64,000 nt of DNA from Alcanivorax sp. S6407 (GTDB taxonomy: Bacteria > Pseudomonadota > Gammaproteobacteria > Pseudomonadales > Alcanivoracaceae): the NCBI RefSeq assembly GCF_023016115.1, contig NZ_JALKBH010000002.1:496001-560000 (forward strand). Direction: 5' to 3'. The notes beneath the pieces are model-generated. The model had not been told where the DNA came from. It made no database searches and saw only the letters and a program-made list of their open reading frames with translations. Made by a program: the position numbers and the translations under genes. Shown here one piece after another: positions 7,811-17,600 of this stretch (positions are counted from its first letter, which is position 1; the number at the start of each line of letters is the position of its first letter).

Positions 7811-7857
7811 CGCGTGTTGCCTGTTACATGAAGCGTGCTGCAGCCGCGAAGCAGCCA
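7811..7857 (-). repeat. Post-terminator tail module, copy 4
   Basis: On the minus strand it follows the tRNA-Pro terminator: GGCTGCTTCGCGGCTGCAGC, then ACGCTTCATGTAACAGGCAA. Same layout as the other copies. Confidence 0.7.
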
Positions 7858-7858
7858 T

Positions 7859-7889
7859 AAAAAAAGCCCGGCTAATGCCGAGCTTTTTT
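7859..7889 (-). terminator. Rho-independent terminator of tRNA-Pro
   Basis: On the minus strand a GCTCGGC/GCCGGGC stem with an ATTA loop (one mismatch) is followed by seven T, about 15 nt after the tRNA CCA end. Confidence 0.88.
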
Positions 7890-7903
7890 GATCCGACCAA
7901 ATT

Positions 7904-7981
<78 letters not shown>

Positions 7982-8085
7982 GGCGCTTTGCCAGCACTGC
8001 TAACAAAGCGGCGTGCATCATAGCGGATTCATTCGCGGGATGGAACCAGTAAACGGCTGATTGGTCAGGGTTTGAGCGGTGGCAA

Positions 8086-8318
8086 GCCTCAAGCTACAAG
8101 CTGCAACGCGTTCACAGGGCCTCTGTATTCGTTAACCCAGTGCCCGCGCCCTGGCCAGGAGCAGAAAGCCCTACCGCCCCCCAAATCCAGCCGTCCCCGC
8201 AGGAGCGGTCGTTCCACCAAGAAAGATGCCACCCTCAACTGAAAAGGGCGCGGAGACGGCGTTCCCAAAGGCCAGGCCTCGCTCGCGTTGTAGCTTGTAG
8301 CTTGTAGCTTGTAGCTTG
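8086..8318. repeat. Inverted pair of TAGCTTG tandem-repeat arms
   Basis: The right arm contains four perfect tandem copies of TAGCTTG (8291-8318) preceded by CTCGCGTTG. The left arm (8090-8110) is CAAGCTACAAGCTGCAACGC plus G, and matches the complement of the right arm at 20 of 21 positions. About 170 bp separate the arms. A second such pair lies at 37399-37557. Confidence 0.7.
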
Positions 8319-8323
8319 AAAAG

Positions 8324-8348
8324 GATCGCCTGCGGGCAGGCTCCTACG
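8324..8348. repeat. REP-like palindromic element
   Basis: GATCGCCTGCGGGCAGGCTC followed by CTACG, the reverse complement of a TGTAGGAGC-type REP. Confidence 0.75.
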
Positions 8349-8507
8349 GGGCATGGAGGAAGGGGGGCGGGTTGCGGGACGAAGGGGGTTTTGATCCCAG
8401 GTTTTGTTCGCCCCTCCAGTGGGGGCTCCTGAAACAAGAACAGCAGCACTCCGCCATTCGCGCACAGTGAACTCTGTGGCCCCTGTGGTAAATCCGCTTT
8501 TGATCTT

Positions 8508-8552
8508 TGCGTGTTGCTTGATGCGTGAAGCGTGCTGCGGCCGCAGAGCGGC
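8508..8552 (-). repeat. Post-terminator tail module, copy 5
   Basis: On the minus strand GCCGCTCTGCGGCCGCAGCA, CGCTTCACGCATCAAGCAAC, then ACGC follow the T-run of the merR terminator. Confidence 0.75.
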
Positions 8553-8585
8553 AAAAAAAGCCCCGGGAGCCAAGCTGCCGGGGCT
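8553..8585 (-). terminator. Rho-independent terminator of the ihfA-merR transcription unit
   Basis: On the minus strand AGCCCCGG pairs with CCGGGGCT around a 10-11-nt loop and is followed by seven T. Confidence 0.9.
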
Positions 8586-8610
8586 TTCGCTTGCAGGCAA
8601 GCTCCCACAG
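8586..8610. repeat. REP-like palindromic element
   Basis: TCGCTTGCAGGCAAGCTCCC followed by ACAG, the complement of a TGTGGGAGC-type REP. It sits between the merR stop and its terminator, so it is part of the operon's 3' untranslated RNA. Confidence 0.75.
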
Positions 8611-8625
8611 GAGCTTGTCTTCGGA

Positions 8626-8985
8626 TCAGGAGGCCTTGAGCACGTCGAGGACGTCTTCCAGCTCCACGATCATCTGTTTGATCAGCTGATGGTACTGGGT
8701 AGCCGATTCCGCGTTGGCTCCGCCCGTGAGCTGTTGGCGGGCACCGCCGATGGTGAAGCCCTGATCGTACAACAGGCTGCGGATCTGGCGAATCATCAGC
8801 ACATCCTGGCGCTGATAGTAACGACGGTTACCACGGCGCTTCACCGGCTTCAGCTGGGGAAATTCCTGTTCCCAATAGCGCAGCACGTGCGGCTTTACAT
8901 CGCACAGGTCGCTCACTTCGCCAATGGTGAAATACCGCTTCCCCGGGATCGCCGGGAGTTCGTCGTTATGACTTGGTTCCAGCAT
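8626..8985 (-). CDS. MerR-family transcriptional regulator
   Basis: The roughly 119-residue protein has a MerR winged-helix domain ([21 protein letters not shown] followed by the E-Q-E-F and RRGNRRYY segments) and a short C-terminal helix. It has no cysteine cluster for metal sensing, unlike MerR or CueR. A protein of this type follows ihfA in many gammaproteobacteria; its targets are unknown. The gene overlaps the 3' end of ihfA by about 20 bp, so the two are coupled. ATG 8985 is preferred; the frame could also start at TTG 8994. Confidence 0.9.
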   Translation of the reverse strand: MLEPSHNDELPAIPGKRYFTIGEVSDLCDVKPHVLRYWEQEFPQLKPVKRRGNRRYYQRQDVLMIRQIRSLLYDQGFTIGGARQQLTGGANAESATQYHQLIKQMIVELEDVLDVLKAS

Positions 8986-9268
8986 ACGCCTCAACCCGTT
9001 GTTTTAGTTTTTGTCCTGGACGGAAGGTAACAACCCGACGGGCAGTGATAGGAATTTCCTCACCGGTTTTCGGGTTGCGCCCTGGTCGTTCGCTTTTATC
9101 TCTGAGATCGAAATTACCGAAACCAGAAAGTTTCACGGGAACGTTGCTCTCCAGAGAATGGCGAATTTCCTCGAAGAACATTTCCACCATCTCTTTCGCT
9201 TCGCGCTTGTTAAGGCCAAGCTCTTCAAACAGGCGCTCGGCCATGTCCGCTTTGGTCAGCGCTCCCAT
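8966..9268 (-). CDS. ihfA: Integration host factor subunit alpha
   Basis: The 100-residue protein is a clear HU/IHF member: [20 protein letters not shown] at the start, the [10 protein letters not shown] helix, the [10 protein letters not shown] strand and the DNA-bending arm [12 protein letters not shown] with its conserved Pro. The alpha subunit is indicated by position directly after pheT and by the sequence. It binds the minor groove and bends DNA as a heterodimer with IhfB. IHF usually assists sigma-54 promoters; one such promoter occurs at 58953 in this window. Confidence 0.97.
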   Translation of the reverse strand: MGALTKADMAERLFEELGLNKREAKEMVEMFFEEIRHSLESNVPVKLSGFGNFDLRDKSERPGRNPKTGEEIPITARRVVTFRPGQKLKQRVEAYAGTKS

Positions 9269-9288
9269 GAATCACTCCCAATCCCGAA

Positions 9289-11664
9289 TCAATCCCTTAA
9301 GGCGGCGTTAAACTGCTGTTTTAACTGGGAAACAACAGCCTCTACCAGGTCGTTGACTTCTTGATCCTTAAGAGTGCGTGAACGGTCCTGGAAGGTCAAG
9401 CCCAAAGCGAGGCTTTTGCGATTTTTGCCGATGCTATCACCTTGATATATATCGAAAATCCGCACATCAGTGAGACGCTCGTCACAGGCAGATCGTGCCG
9501 CAGCAACCAGTTCACCGGCCGGAACGCTGTCATCAACCACAAAAGCCAGATCACGACGCATGCGCGGCTGATCGGACACCCCGGCAAACTTCGGCAGCAC
9601 GCCCTGCTGCAGGGGGGCTGAGGCCAGTTCGAAAGCATACAGGTTGGCTGGCAGATCCAGATCCGCCGCCAGACGCGGGTGAATGCGGCCCAGATAGCCC
9701 ACCACCTCATCACCACGCTTGAGCGCCGCGGTCTGGCCAGGATGCAGTGCCGGGTGCTCACCCGCAGTAAAGCTGAACGCGGTCGCATCAGACAAGGTCA
9801 GCAGGGCTTCCACGTCCCCTTTCAGGTCGAAGAAGTCCACCGGGCGCTTGCCTTCCCAGTTCTGAGGCTGAGCGCTGCCATATACCAGACCGGCGATCAT
9901 CGGGGTCTGCTCAAGGCCCGCTTCACCCGGCACGAAACGCAAGCCGGTTTCGAACAGGCGCAGGCGGTCCGCCTGACGGTTCAGGTTATGGCGGGCAGTA
10001 CTGAACAAGCCGGCCAACAGCGTGGTGCGCATCACGCCCAGATCCGCGGAGATCGGATTGAGCAGCGGCAGCGGCTCGAAGCGCGGCTCCACCTGCTTGA
10101 GCAGGCCGGGCTCCACAAAGGTATAGGTAATGGCTTCCAGGTAGCCGCGATCGATCAGGGTATCGCTGAGGCGACGCAGGGCCACCACATGCTCGCCCAC
10201 GCTCTCACCGGAAGGCGAGCCCGCCGGAACACGGCTGGGCAGCTTCTCGTAGCCATAGATCCGCGCCAGCTCTTCGATCAGGTCCTGCTCGATGGCCATG
10301 TCGAAGCGCCAGCTGGGCGCCAGCACCATCCATTCCTTGCCACTTTCCTGGGTGGAGATCTCCATACCCAGACGGCTGAGGATGTCTTCTACCTGGGTGG
10401 CCGGCAGGCCCATGCCCAGCAGACCTTCAATGCGCTCGGCCCGCAGCAGAATTTCTGCCTGCCTGGGCAGCTTGCCCTCTTCTACCGCCTCGGTCACCGG
10501 GCCCGGCTGACCGCCGGCAATCTCCAGAATCAGGGCTGTGGCGCGCTCGATAGCGTCATTCTGCAGCTGAGGATCCACGCCTCGCTCATAGCGGTGAGAG
10601 GAGTCGGTATGCAGACCATAGGAGCGCGCCTTGCCGGCAATGGCCAGCGGCGCAAAGAAGGCACACTCGAGGAAGATGTCCTGGGTGCCCTCGGTCACAG
10701 AAGACGGCTTGCCGCCCATGATACCCGCCAGTGCCAGCGCCTCGCTGTCATCCGCGATCACAAGCGTATCGTCTCGCAGGGTCAGCTCCTGATCATCCAG
10801 CGTGACCAGTTTCTCTTCCGCCTTTGCCTTGCGCACGGTGATGCCACCGTTGAGTTTGGCCAGATCGAAGGCATGCAGAGGCTGGCCCAGCTCCAGCAAC
10901 ACATAGTTGGTCACATCGACAATGGGGTCGATGGTACGTACGCCGGCACGGCGCAGACGCTCGATCATCCATAGCGGGGTGTCTGCCTGTACGTTGACCC
11001 CCTTGATGACGCGCCCCAGGTAACGGGGACAGGCATCGCTGTCGGCCAGGGTCACGGTCAGGGTGTCGTCGATGGCGGGCGCCACCTTGCTGATGGCCAC
11101 TTCGGTAAGCGGGCTCTGATTCATTACACCCAGTTCACGGGCAATCCCGCGCACGCTCAGGCAATCCGCCCGGTTCGGGGTCAGATCCACCTCGATGACC
11201 GCATCATCCAGCTGCAGGTAGTCACGGAAGTCCTTGCCCACCGGGGCGTCTTCCGGCAACTCCATGAGGCCATCGATCAGGTCTTCCAGACCCAGCTCGG
11301 AGGCGCCACACAGCATGCCGTTGGACTCAACACCACGCAGCTTGGCTTTCTTGATCTTGAAATCACCAGGCAGCTTGGCACCCACCTGGGCAAAGGGAAT
11401 CTTCAGGCCAGGGCGCACATTGCTGGCACCACATACCACCTGGGTCGTGTCCGTGCCGTTGGAGACCTGACAGACGCGCAGCTTGTCGGCGTCCGGATGC
11501 TGCTCACAGCTTTCCACCACACCCACTACCACACCGGAAAATTCTGGTGCTGCGGCTTCCACGCCATCCACTTCCAGACCGGCCATGGTCAGCTGCTTGA
11601 CCAGAGTGTCAGTATCGACCGCGGGGTTCACCCACTCCCGCAACCAGGCTTCATTCACTAGCAT
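9289..11664 (-). CDS. pheT: Phenylalanine-tRNA ligase beta subunit
   Basis: The 791-residue protein has the standard length and domain order: N-terminal tRNA-binding OB domain (about 40-150, VCGASNVRPGLKIPFAQVGA), B3/B4 domain with HAFDLAKLNG, B5 domain, and the C-terminal anticodon-binding ferredoxin-like domain (PRMRRDLAFVVDDSVPAGEL). It forms the alpha2-beta2 synthetase with PheS and contributes editing. The gene starts 30 nt after pheS and is followed after 20 nt by ihfA, giving the classical pheS-pheT-ihfA order. Confidence 0.98.
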   Translation of the reverse strand: MLVNEAWLREWVNPAVDTDTLVKQLTMAGLEVDGVEAAAPEFSGVVVGVVESCEQHPDADKLRVCQVSNGTDTTQVVCGASNVRPGLKIPFAQVGAKLPGDFKIKKAKLRGVESNGMLCGASELGLEDLIDGLMELPEDAPVGKDFRDYLQLDDAVIEVDLTPNRADCLSVRGIARELGVMNQSPLTEVAISKVAPAIDDTLTVTLADSDACPRYLGRVIKGVNVQADTPLWMIERLRRAGVRTIDPIVDVTNYVLLELGQPLHAFDLAKLNGGITVRKAKAEEKLVTLDDQELTLRDDTLVIADDSEALALAGIMGGKPSSVTEGTQDIFLECAFFAPLAIAGKARSYGLHTDSSHRYERGVDPQLQNDAIERATALILEIAGGQPGPVTEAVEEGKLPRQAEILLRAERIEGLLGMGLPATQVEDILSRLGMEISTQESGKEWMVLAPSWRFDMAIEQDLIEELARIYGYEKLPSRVPAGSPSGESVGEHVVALRRLSDTLIDRGYLEAITYTFVEPGLLKQVEPRFEPLPLLNPISADLGVMRTTLLAGLFSTARHNLNRQADRLRLFETGLRFVPGEAGLEQTPMIAGLVYGSAQPQNWEGKRPVDFFDLKGDVEALLTLSDATAFSFTAGEHPALHPGQTAALKRGDEVVGYLGRIHPRLAADLDLPANLYAFELASAPLQQGVLPKFAGVSDQPRMRRDLAFVVDDSVPAGELVAAARSACDERLTDVRIFDIYQGDSIGKNRKSLALGLTFQDRSRTLKDQEVNDLVEAVVSQLKQQFNAALRD

Positions 11665-11694
11665 TTTCGAATTCCTTAAACGTGTTTGCGGGCG

Positions 11695-12800
<1,106 letters not shown>

Positions 12801-12807
12801 TTCCAAC

Positions 12808-12842
12808 AAAAACGGGGGAAGAGCGCGAGCTCTTCCCCCGTT
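12808..12842 (-). terminator. Intrinsic terminator between rplT and pheS
   Basis: On the minus strand AACGGGGGAAGAGC pairs with its complement (14 bp) across a 4-nt loop and is followed by TTTTTG. It could be a partial terminator that sets the pheST to rplT ratio; no promoter was identified between it and pheS. Confidence 0.85.
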
Positions 12843-12876
12843 GAGTATGCTGCTCTGTCTGAGACAGAACAGTGAA

Positions 12877-13236
12877 TCAGGCGGTGAGACTCGCTTTGGC
12901 TTTCTCTGCCAAAGCGCTAAAGGTCGCCAGATCCCGGACAGCGATGTCCGCCAGTACTTTACGGTCGATGTCGATGGACGCTTTCTTCAGACCATCGATC
13001 AGACGGCTGTAGGACAGGCCGTTCAGACGCGCAGCGGCGTTGATACGAACAATCCACAGACGACGGAACTGACGCTTGCGAACCTTACGGTCGCGGTAAG
13101 CGTACTGACCGGCTTTGGTAACGGCCTGGACCGCTACGCGATAAACACGGCTGCGGGCACCGTAGTAGCCTTTAGCCTGCTTGAGAACCTTCTTGTGCCG
13201 ACGACGGGCCTGCACACCACGTTTTACTCGTGCCAT
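12877..13236 (-). CDS. rplT: Large ribosomal subunit protein bL20
   Basis: The 119-residue protein is unmistakable L20: [20 protein letters not shown] at the start, the [16 protein letters not shown] helix and [20 protein letters not shown]. It binds 23S rRNA early in assembly and in E. coli also represses rpmI-rplT translation. It lies 25 nt after rpmI. Confidence 0.99.
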   Translation of the reverse strand: MARVKRGVQARRRHKKVLKQAKGYYGARSRVYRVAVQAVTKAGQYAYRDRKVRKRQFRRLWIVRINAAARLNGLSYSRLIDGLKKASIDIDRKVLADIAVRDLATFSALAEKAKASLTA

Positions 13237-13261
13237 TTTTCAGTCTCCAGATCCGTATCAG

Positions 13262-13456
13262 TTATGCGTAGGGCATCATGCGTTTAACCAGAGCTACATC
13301 AGCTTCATGTACCTCGGTTTTCGGACGCAGCTGACGGATAGTCTTGGAGGACTTCTTGGTCAGAATGTGGTTTTTGAATGCCTGCTTGCGCTTGAAACCG
13401 GAGGCGGTTTTCTTGAAACGCTTGGCAGCCCCACGATTTGTCTTGATCTTAGGCAT
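13262..13456 (-). CDS. rpmI: Large ribosomal subunit protein bL35
   Basis: The 64-residue basic protein opens [20 protein letters not shown], as L35 does. It sits between infC and rplT in the conserved order. A near-consensus Shine-Dalgarno (GAGAAGG) precedes it. Confidence 0.98.
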   Translation of the reverse strand: MPKIKTNRGAAKRFKKTASGFKRKQAFKNHILTKKSSKTIRQLRPKTEVHEADVALVKRMMPYA

Positions 13457-13510
13457 GGTACCTTCTCAAGTTGGTTAGTTAATGTAGCAACCCTTCTCTT
13501 AAGGAAAGGG

Positions 13511-14053
13511 TTACTTCTTCTTTTTGCCCGGGCCGATCACCATGATCATCTGGCGACCTTCCATGTTCGGACGTTGCTCTACAGTGCCGATTTCTTCCAG
13601 GTCCTTCTCGATACGCTCGAGCAGTTCCCGGCCCAGCTCCTGGTGAGCCATTTCCCGGCCGCGGAAGCGGACGGTAATCTTGGTTTTGTCGCCGGCCTCG
13701 AGGAACTTCTTGAGGTTACGCAGTTTCACCTCATAGTCGCCGATATCGGTGCCGGGACGGAATTTGATTTCCTTTACCTGAGTCTGACGCTGCTTCTTGC
13801 GCCCTTCTTTGGCCTTTTGCTTCGCCTCAAACAGATGCTTGCCGTAATCCATGATTCGGCAAACGGGCGGTTCCGCACCAGGGGAGATTTCTACCAGATC
13901 CAGCTGTTTTGAAGTGGCTTTCTCCAGCGCTTCCTGCAGGGTCACAATACCGACCTGCTCGCCGTCCACATCGATCAACCGAACATCGGTTGCCTGGATT
14001 TGCTGATTGATTCGGGCGCGTTGCTCGCGGCCCTTATTGCCTCCACGCTTAAT
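13511..14053 (-). CDS. infC: Translation initiation factor IF-3, AUU start codon
   Basis: IF-3 of 180 residues, the E. coli length: N-domain with [20 protein letters not shown], linker rich in Lys/Gln, and C-domain with [19 protein letters not shown] and [11 protein letters not shown]. No ATG, GTG or TTG is correctly placed. The start is ATT (minus strand, plus coordinates 14051-14053), 8 nt after a perfect GGAGG at 14062-14066. The TTG at 14068 overlaps that Shine-Dalgarno and is unlikely. AUU starts in infC are known to allow autoregulation, because IF-3 rejects non-canonical codons. Two promoters lie upstream; thrS, normally the upstream neighbour, is absent here. Confidence 0.96.
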   Translation of the reverse strand: MKRGGNKGREQRARINQQIQATDVRLIDVDGEQVGIVTLQEALEKATSKQLDLVEISPGAEPPVCRIMDYGKHLFEAKQKAKEGRKKQRQTQVKEIKFRPGTDIGDYEVKLRNLKKFLEAGDKTKITVRFRGREMAHQELGRELLERIEKDLEEIGTVEQRPNMEGRQMIMVIGPGKKKK

Positions 14054-14061
14054 GTCGTGAA

Positions 14062-14066
14062 CCTCC
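14062..14066 (-). promoter_or_regulatory. Shine-Dalgarno that fixes the infC AUU start
   Basis: GGAGG on the minus strand, 8 nt before the ATT codon at 14053. It decides the start because the only other initiation-type codon in frame (TTG) overlaps this site. Confidence 0.9.
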
Positions 14067-14118
14067 AATCTGTTTTAGACAATGAGGCGACAGCCTCGCC
14101 GCCCCAGTAAAGGCGCGC

Positions 14119-14147
14119 ATTGTATGCCACCACAACGGGCACAACAA
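14119..14147 (-). promoter_or_regulatory. Sigma-70 promoter P1 of the infC operon
   Basis: On the minus strand TTGTTG (14142-14147), a 17-bp spacer and TACAAT (14119-14124). Transcription would start near 14112 and give a leader of about 60 nt. Confidence 0.65.
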
Positions 14148-14268
14148 CCCCAAACCCTTGGCCTGGAGCGCGCAACTCACTGAAACGGAATGAATTCTGC
14201 CCGGCGGTGAGACCTTGCTCACGATCCGGCAGCCGACAAATCGGCCCCGAATTCCGGGAAGGGTGCGT

Positions 14269-14296
14269 ATTGTAAGCAAATCCGGTCACTTTTCAA
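14269..14296 (-). promoter_or_regulatory. Sigma-70 promoter P2 of the infC operon
   Basis: On the minus strand TTGAAA (14291-14296), a 16-bp spacer and TACAAT (14269-14274). It would give a leader of about 200 nt that also runs through P1. Confidence 0.65.
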
Positions 14297-14391
14297 GCAG
14301 CAATACGCCCCTGAGGGCCATTCAGCGGGCCTGACTGGCCGGACGGGTCAACCGGCCCCCATCTACCAGCATCTCCCACCGGTTAATCCTG

Positions 14392-14487
14392 CTCTGTGGG
14401 CGCTCTCTATGCTCGTCAGGGTATGCCTGCAAGCGATAGGGGGCCAACTCAAGGGCAGAATCGCTTGCAGGCAAGCTCCCACAGAGG
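14392..14487. repeat. Composite REP pair, copy 1
   Basis: Two inverted REP-like arms: CTCTGTGGGCGCTCTCTATG at the left, AGGGTATGCCTGCAAGCGAT inside, and ATCGCTTGCAGGCAAGCTCC then CACAGAG at the right. The same layout, with the shared GCTCTCTRTGC...AGGGTATGCCTGC stretch, recurs at 62725-62800. Confidence 0.7.
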
Positions 14488-14510
14488 GATGCCCCAAGGT
14501 CTCGATTTTG

Positions 14511-14554
14511 CGTGCCGCATGGTGCGTGGTGCGTGCTGCAGCCGCAGAGCGGCA
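14511..14554 (-). repeat. Post-terminator tail module, copy 6
   Basis: On the minus strand GCCGCTCTGCGGCTGCAGCA, then CGCACCACGCACCATGCGGC follow the T-run of the giant lipoprotein gene terminator. Confidence 0.75.
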
Positions 14555-14555
14555 C

Positions 14556-14580
14556 AAAAAAAGCCCCGCATCAGCGGGGC
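14556..14580 (-). terminator. Rho-independent terminator of the giant lipoprotein gene
   Basis: On the minus strand GCCCCGC-TGAT-GCGGGGC is followed by seven T, about 30 nt after the stop codon. Confidence 0.93.
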
Positions 14581-14611
14581 CTCTCAAAAACAGAGATCAA
14601 CACACGTTCAT

Positions 14612-17600
14612 TCAGGGGGCAACACCGCCCCAGTTGAAGTCAGAGGAAGTCGAGAAGCGGTTGCTCCAGATCTCGCCGTCCTTGTTGTCATCAACGTTGA
14701 TGCTGCCGTCGGATTCAGGCCAACCAAAATCCTCATAGAAGATCCGGAAGTTCCAGTAGTCCTTGCCGTCACTTAGTTCGTCCGCGCTGTAGAACGCCAG
14801 ACTCCACAGCTCGGAAGCCAGCACCTCTCCACCTTGTGTCAGCGAAAACTCGAACTGAACGACATTGGTGCCGAAATCAGACACCACCGCGTAGAAGGTT
14901 TCGTCATCACCGCCGCCCGGCATGCCGTCATCGCCATACTCGGTAATGGTGGCATTTTGCCCCGTGCCATCGAAGACAATATGGCTCTCACCCCACTCTT
15001 CATACAGGGTGACATTGGCAAAGCTGCTTACGGAAAGCGGATGCACCCCGAAATCAGTCTCACAGGAGGACAGCACCTGGTAGTAGTCATTGACGGAATT
15101 GAATACCAGCGGCCGCTCGGTAGCTTCATCCCAGCCGGATTCATAACCGCACGACAACGAAACAGCGTTCGGATCATTGCGGTACCAGGTCCAGTTCCAG
15201 ATTTCGCCGTCCTTCATGGTGGTATCGATATAATCCATGTCTGACTCCGCCCAGCCGTAATCCTCATAGAAGACGACAAAGTCAGCCTGATTGGAGCCAT
15301 CGTAGAACTTCATGGTCAGCACATCATAGCTCTCAATGGCGCCACCCTCGGTAACGGAGTACTCCAGCATCACCTGATTGGTGGCGAAATCGGAGACCAC
15401 AACATAAAAGGCTTCATCGTCAGCGGTGCCTTTCTCGCCATCATCACCATAATCAATGCCCACGGCGGTATCGGCGGTGGCATCAAAGGTGATTTCGCCC
15501 TCTCCATCGTAGAAGGTGTCACCGGCCAGATCGGTTCTGGACCAGGAAGGCAGCGCCTCTTGCTGATCGCAATCCGCAAGCACGGTGTTGTAGTCATCCA
15601 GGGAGTTGAAGGTCAGGGGCTTACCCTCCACATCATCCCAACCTGACTGATAGCCACAGACCAACCCCATGGGCTGCCCACTGACCCGATTGAAGACAAA
15701 GGCGCCCTCATTCGCATCCGTAAAGGTCAGCTCAGCGCCATTGATGCTGATCGACTCACCCTGCTGGTCAGCGGGGTCAGCATTGTTGAACAGGCCACCT
15801 GGACCGTTGGTATCCACAGACACAGAGGTCGCGGTGAAGTTAAAGCCATCCCAGCTGTAGAAACCGAACTCCCCAGACAACGCCTGAGGTGTGCACGGCT
15901 CGCCATAACACTCACCATTCTGGGTATGCACGATGGCGTACTCGGAGGCAGACAGGAAGGTCAGCACGTTGATGTCATCGCCTTCGCCCAGGATCCAGGA
16001 GCCGACAATGGGTTGAGCCTCATCGACAATGCGATCCGCACCGAAGCCGTCATCAGTGGTGAAGGCATCACCGTTCACCTGCAGATTGAACACGGCACCA
16101 TCAAGACCACCCTCTCCGTCTGACTGAGCGGTGGCGCTGGCGGTGAAGGCTCCAGTTTCCTGATCCCAGGTGTAGGTGCCGTACTCGGCAGAGCCAGCGG
16201 TCTGATCGGTATTGTCGTGTTCGTGGAAGACGATATAGCGGCTACCATCAATGAAGGTCAGGATGTTGCGCTGGTTCACGCCTTCATCGATCAGCCAGCT
16301 GCCAATCAGCGGGCTGCCTGTGCCCGGGGTGTTCTGGCCATCCACATAACGCTGGGCTGCTTCTTCGCTGAAGAAGAAGGCTTCCACAGAGTTACAGTCG
16401 CCCCAGCAGACTTCATAACCGTTGCCGGTTGAGGTCATGTAACCGGCACCGATGTTCGGATCCGCTGCGATATTCCAGACGATGTTGCCCTGGCTTACCG
16501 CAAGAGAGATCTGGCTCAGAGACACCGTGTAAGAGGTGTATTCCGGAGAATAGAAGGCACCATCGTCGCTGAAACGAAGATCCTGGGCACCACGCTCAGA
16601 GATTTCAGCATCGCCATTTTCAAAGAACTCGATCTTCTCGATGAACCACTCACCATCGACGCTGTGCACGTTGTAGACAGGCGCCTTGATCAGCTGGGCA
16701 TCCTGGAAGTTCTGCGTGTAGGTGGCAGTGGGATTATCAGCACCAGGTAAAGCCGTCCAGGCTGCCAGCGCCTCGGTCTCGTTGTGATAGAAACGGTCCA
16801 CGTTATCCGGGGAACCATCTTCGTTACGGAACACCACCTCAAGATACTGATCGGTGTTGCCCAGATAGTTGATACCCGCGCCAGAGACACTGTCACCCAG
16901 CTGACCATCACTGTTAATGCCGAAATCCAGGGCTATCTCTACACAGCTATCGTTCTGGACACCAGTGGCATCAACCGTGAGGCCATCGGCAGAGAACACC
17001 AGCTCCGTCATACCACGATCATTCTGGGTATCCAGCTCGCAATCACCATCGTAGTCCACGTTGCCATACCAGACATCGTACAAGGTACGGCCGGCCAGCC
17101 AGGTGTGAGAGAAACGCTTGGTATCAAACGTGTCCGCATGCACATCAGCCAGATCAAAGTAGAAGGTGTCGAAGCCGAGGATGTCGAAGTCGTTCTCGAT
17201 CAGGAAATAGAACGGGCTGGTTTCGCCGTTGCGACAGATATCCAGCGCGGTGGCGGAGTCCGTTACATCTTCGTCATCTACCCAGCAGTAGCTCTGCTTG
17301 TTATCAACCACATCGGCATACGCGACCACATAGTTGGTCTGGTCGAACGCTCCGGAGTTGAGCACCAGCACCTCGTTGTTCTGCTCCAGCATCCAGCTAC
17401 CGCTGAAGGTGCTGTCATCACAGGCCATGGCGCCGTCGAAGTTGCTGTCCGAGGCAAAATCCAGACGGGCGAAGGTCTGGGTGCCGAAACACTCACTGTC
17501 GTCGCTGTCTTCAGTAAAGACGGCATACACTACCTGGTCATTGAAGCTGGCCGGGTTATAGGCCGGGTTCTGTACAGACGCCTCAATGGTAACGGCAGCA

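Larger units (their letters stand above)
7500..7903. other. 404-bp repeat-filled gap between ylqF and tRNA-Pro
   Basis: No gene is supported. The gap is a mosaic of a palindrome (7508-7533), two REP elements (7557-7579 and 7723-7746), an ACTCGTGACTCGTCACTCG repeat (7653-7705), a tail module (7811-7857) and the tRNA terminator. Confidence 0.75.
8041..8552. other. 512-bp repeat-filled gap between tRNA-Pro and the merR/ihfA operon
   Basis: No gene is supported; the open frames here run through repeats. It holds an inverted pair of AGCTACAAGCT-type arms (8090-8110 and 8284-8318), a REP element (8324-8348) and a tail module (8508-8552). Confidence 0.7.
14054..14555. other. About 500-bp gap upstream of infC where thrS would be expected
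   Basis: It contains the infC promoters (14119-14296), then a REP pair (14392-14487) and a tail module (14511-14554). No gene and no thrS remnant was recognised. Confidence 0.7.

Noticed and set aside
8291-8318. Four tandem TAGCTTG units as a possible CRISPR or iteron array
   Set aside because: Units are contiguous 7-mers with no spacers, no cas or rep gene is near, and the complementary arm shows it is part of an inverted repeat.
8171-8608. Overlapping minus-strand open frames of 145 and 121 codons upstream of tRNA-Pro
   Set aside because: They run through TAGCTTG arms, a REP element and a tail module, so they are non-coding repeat sequence.
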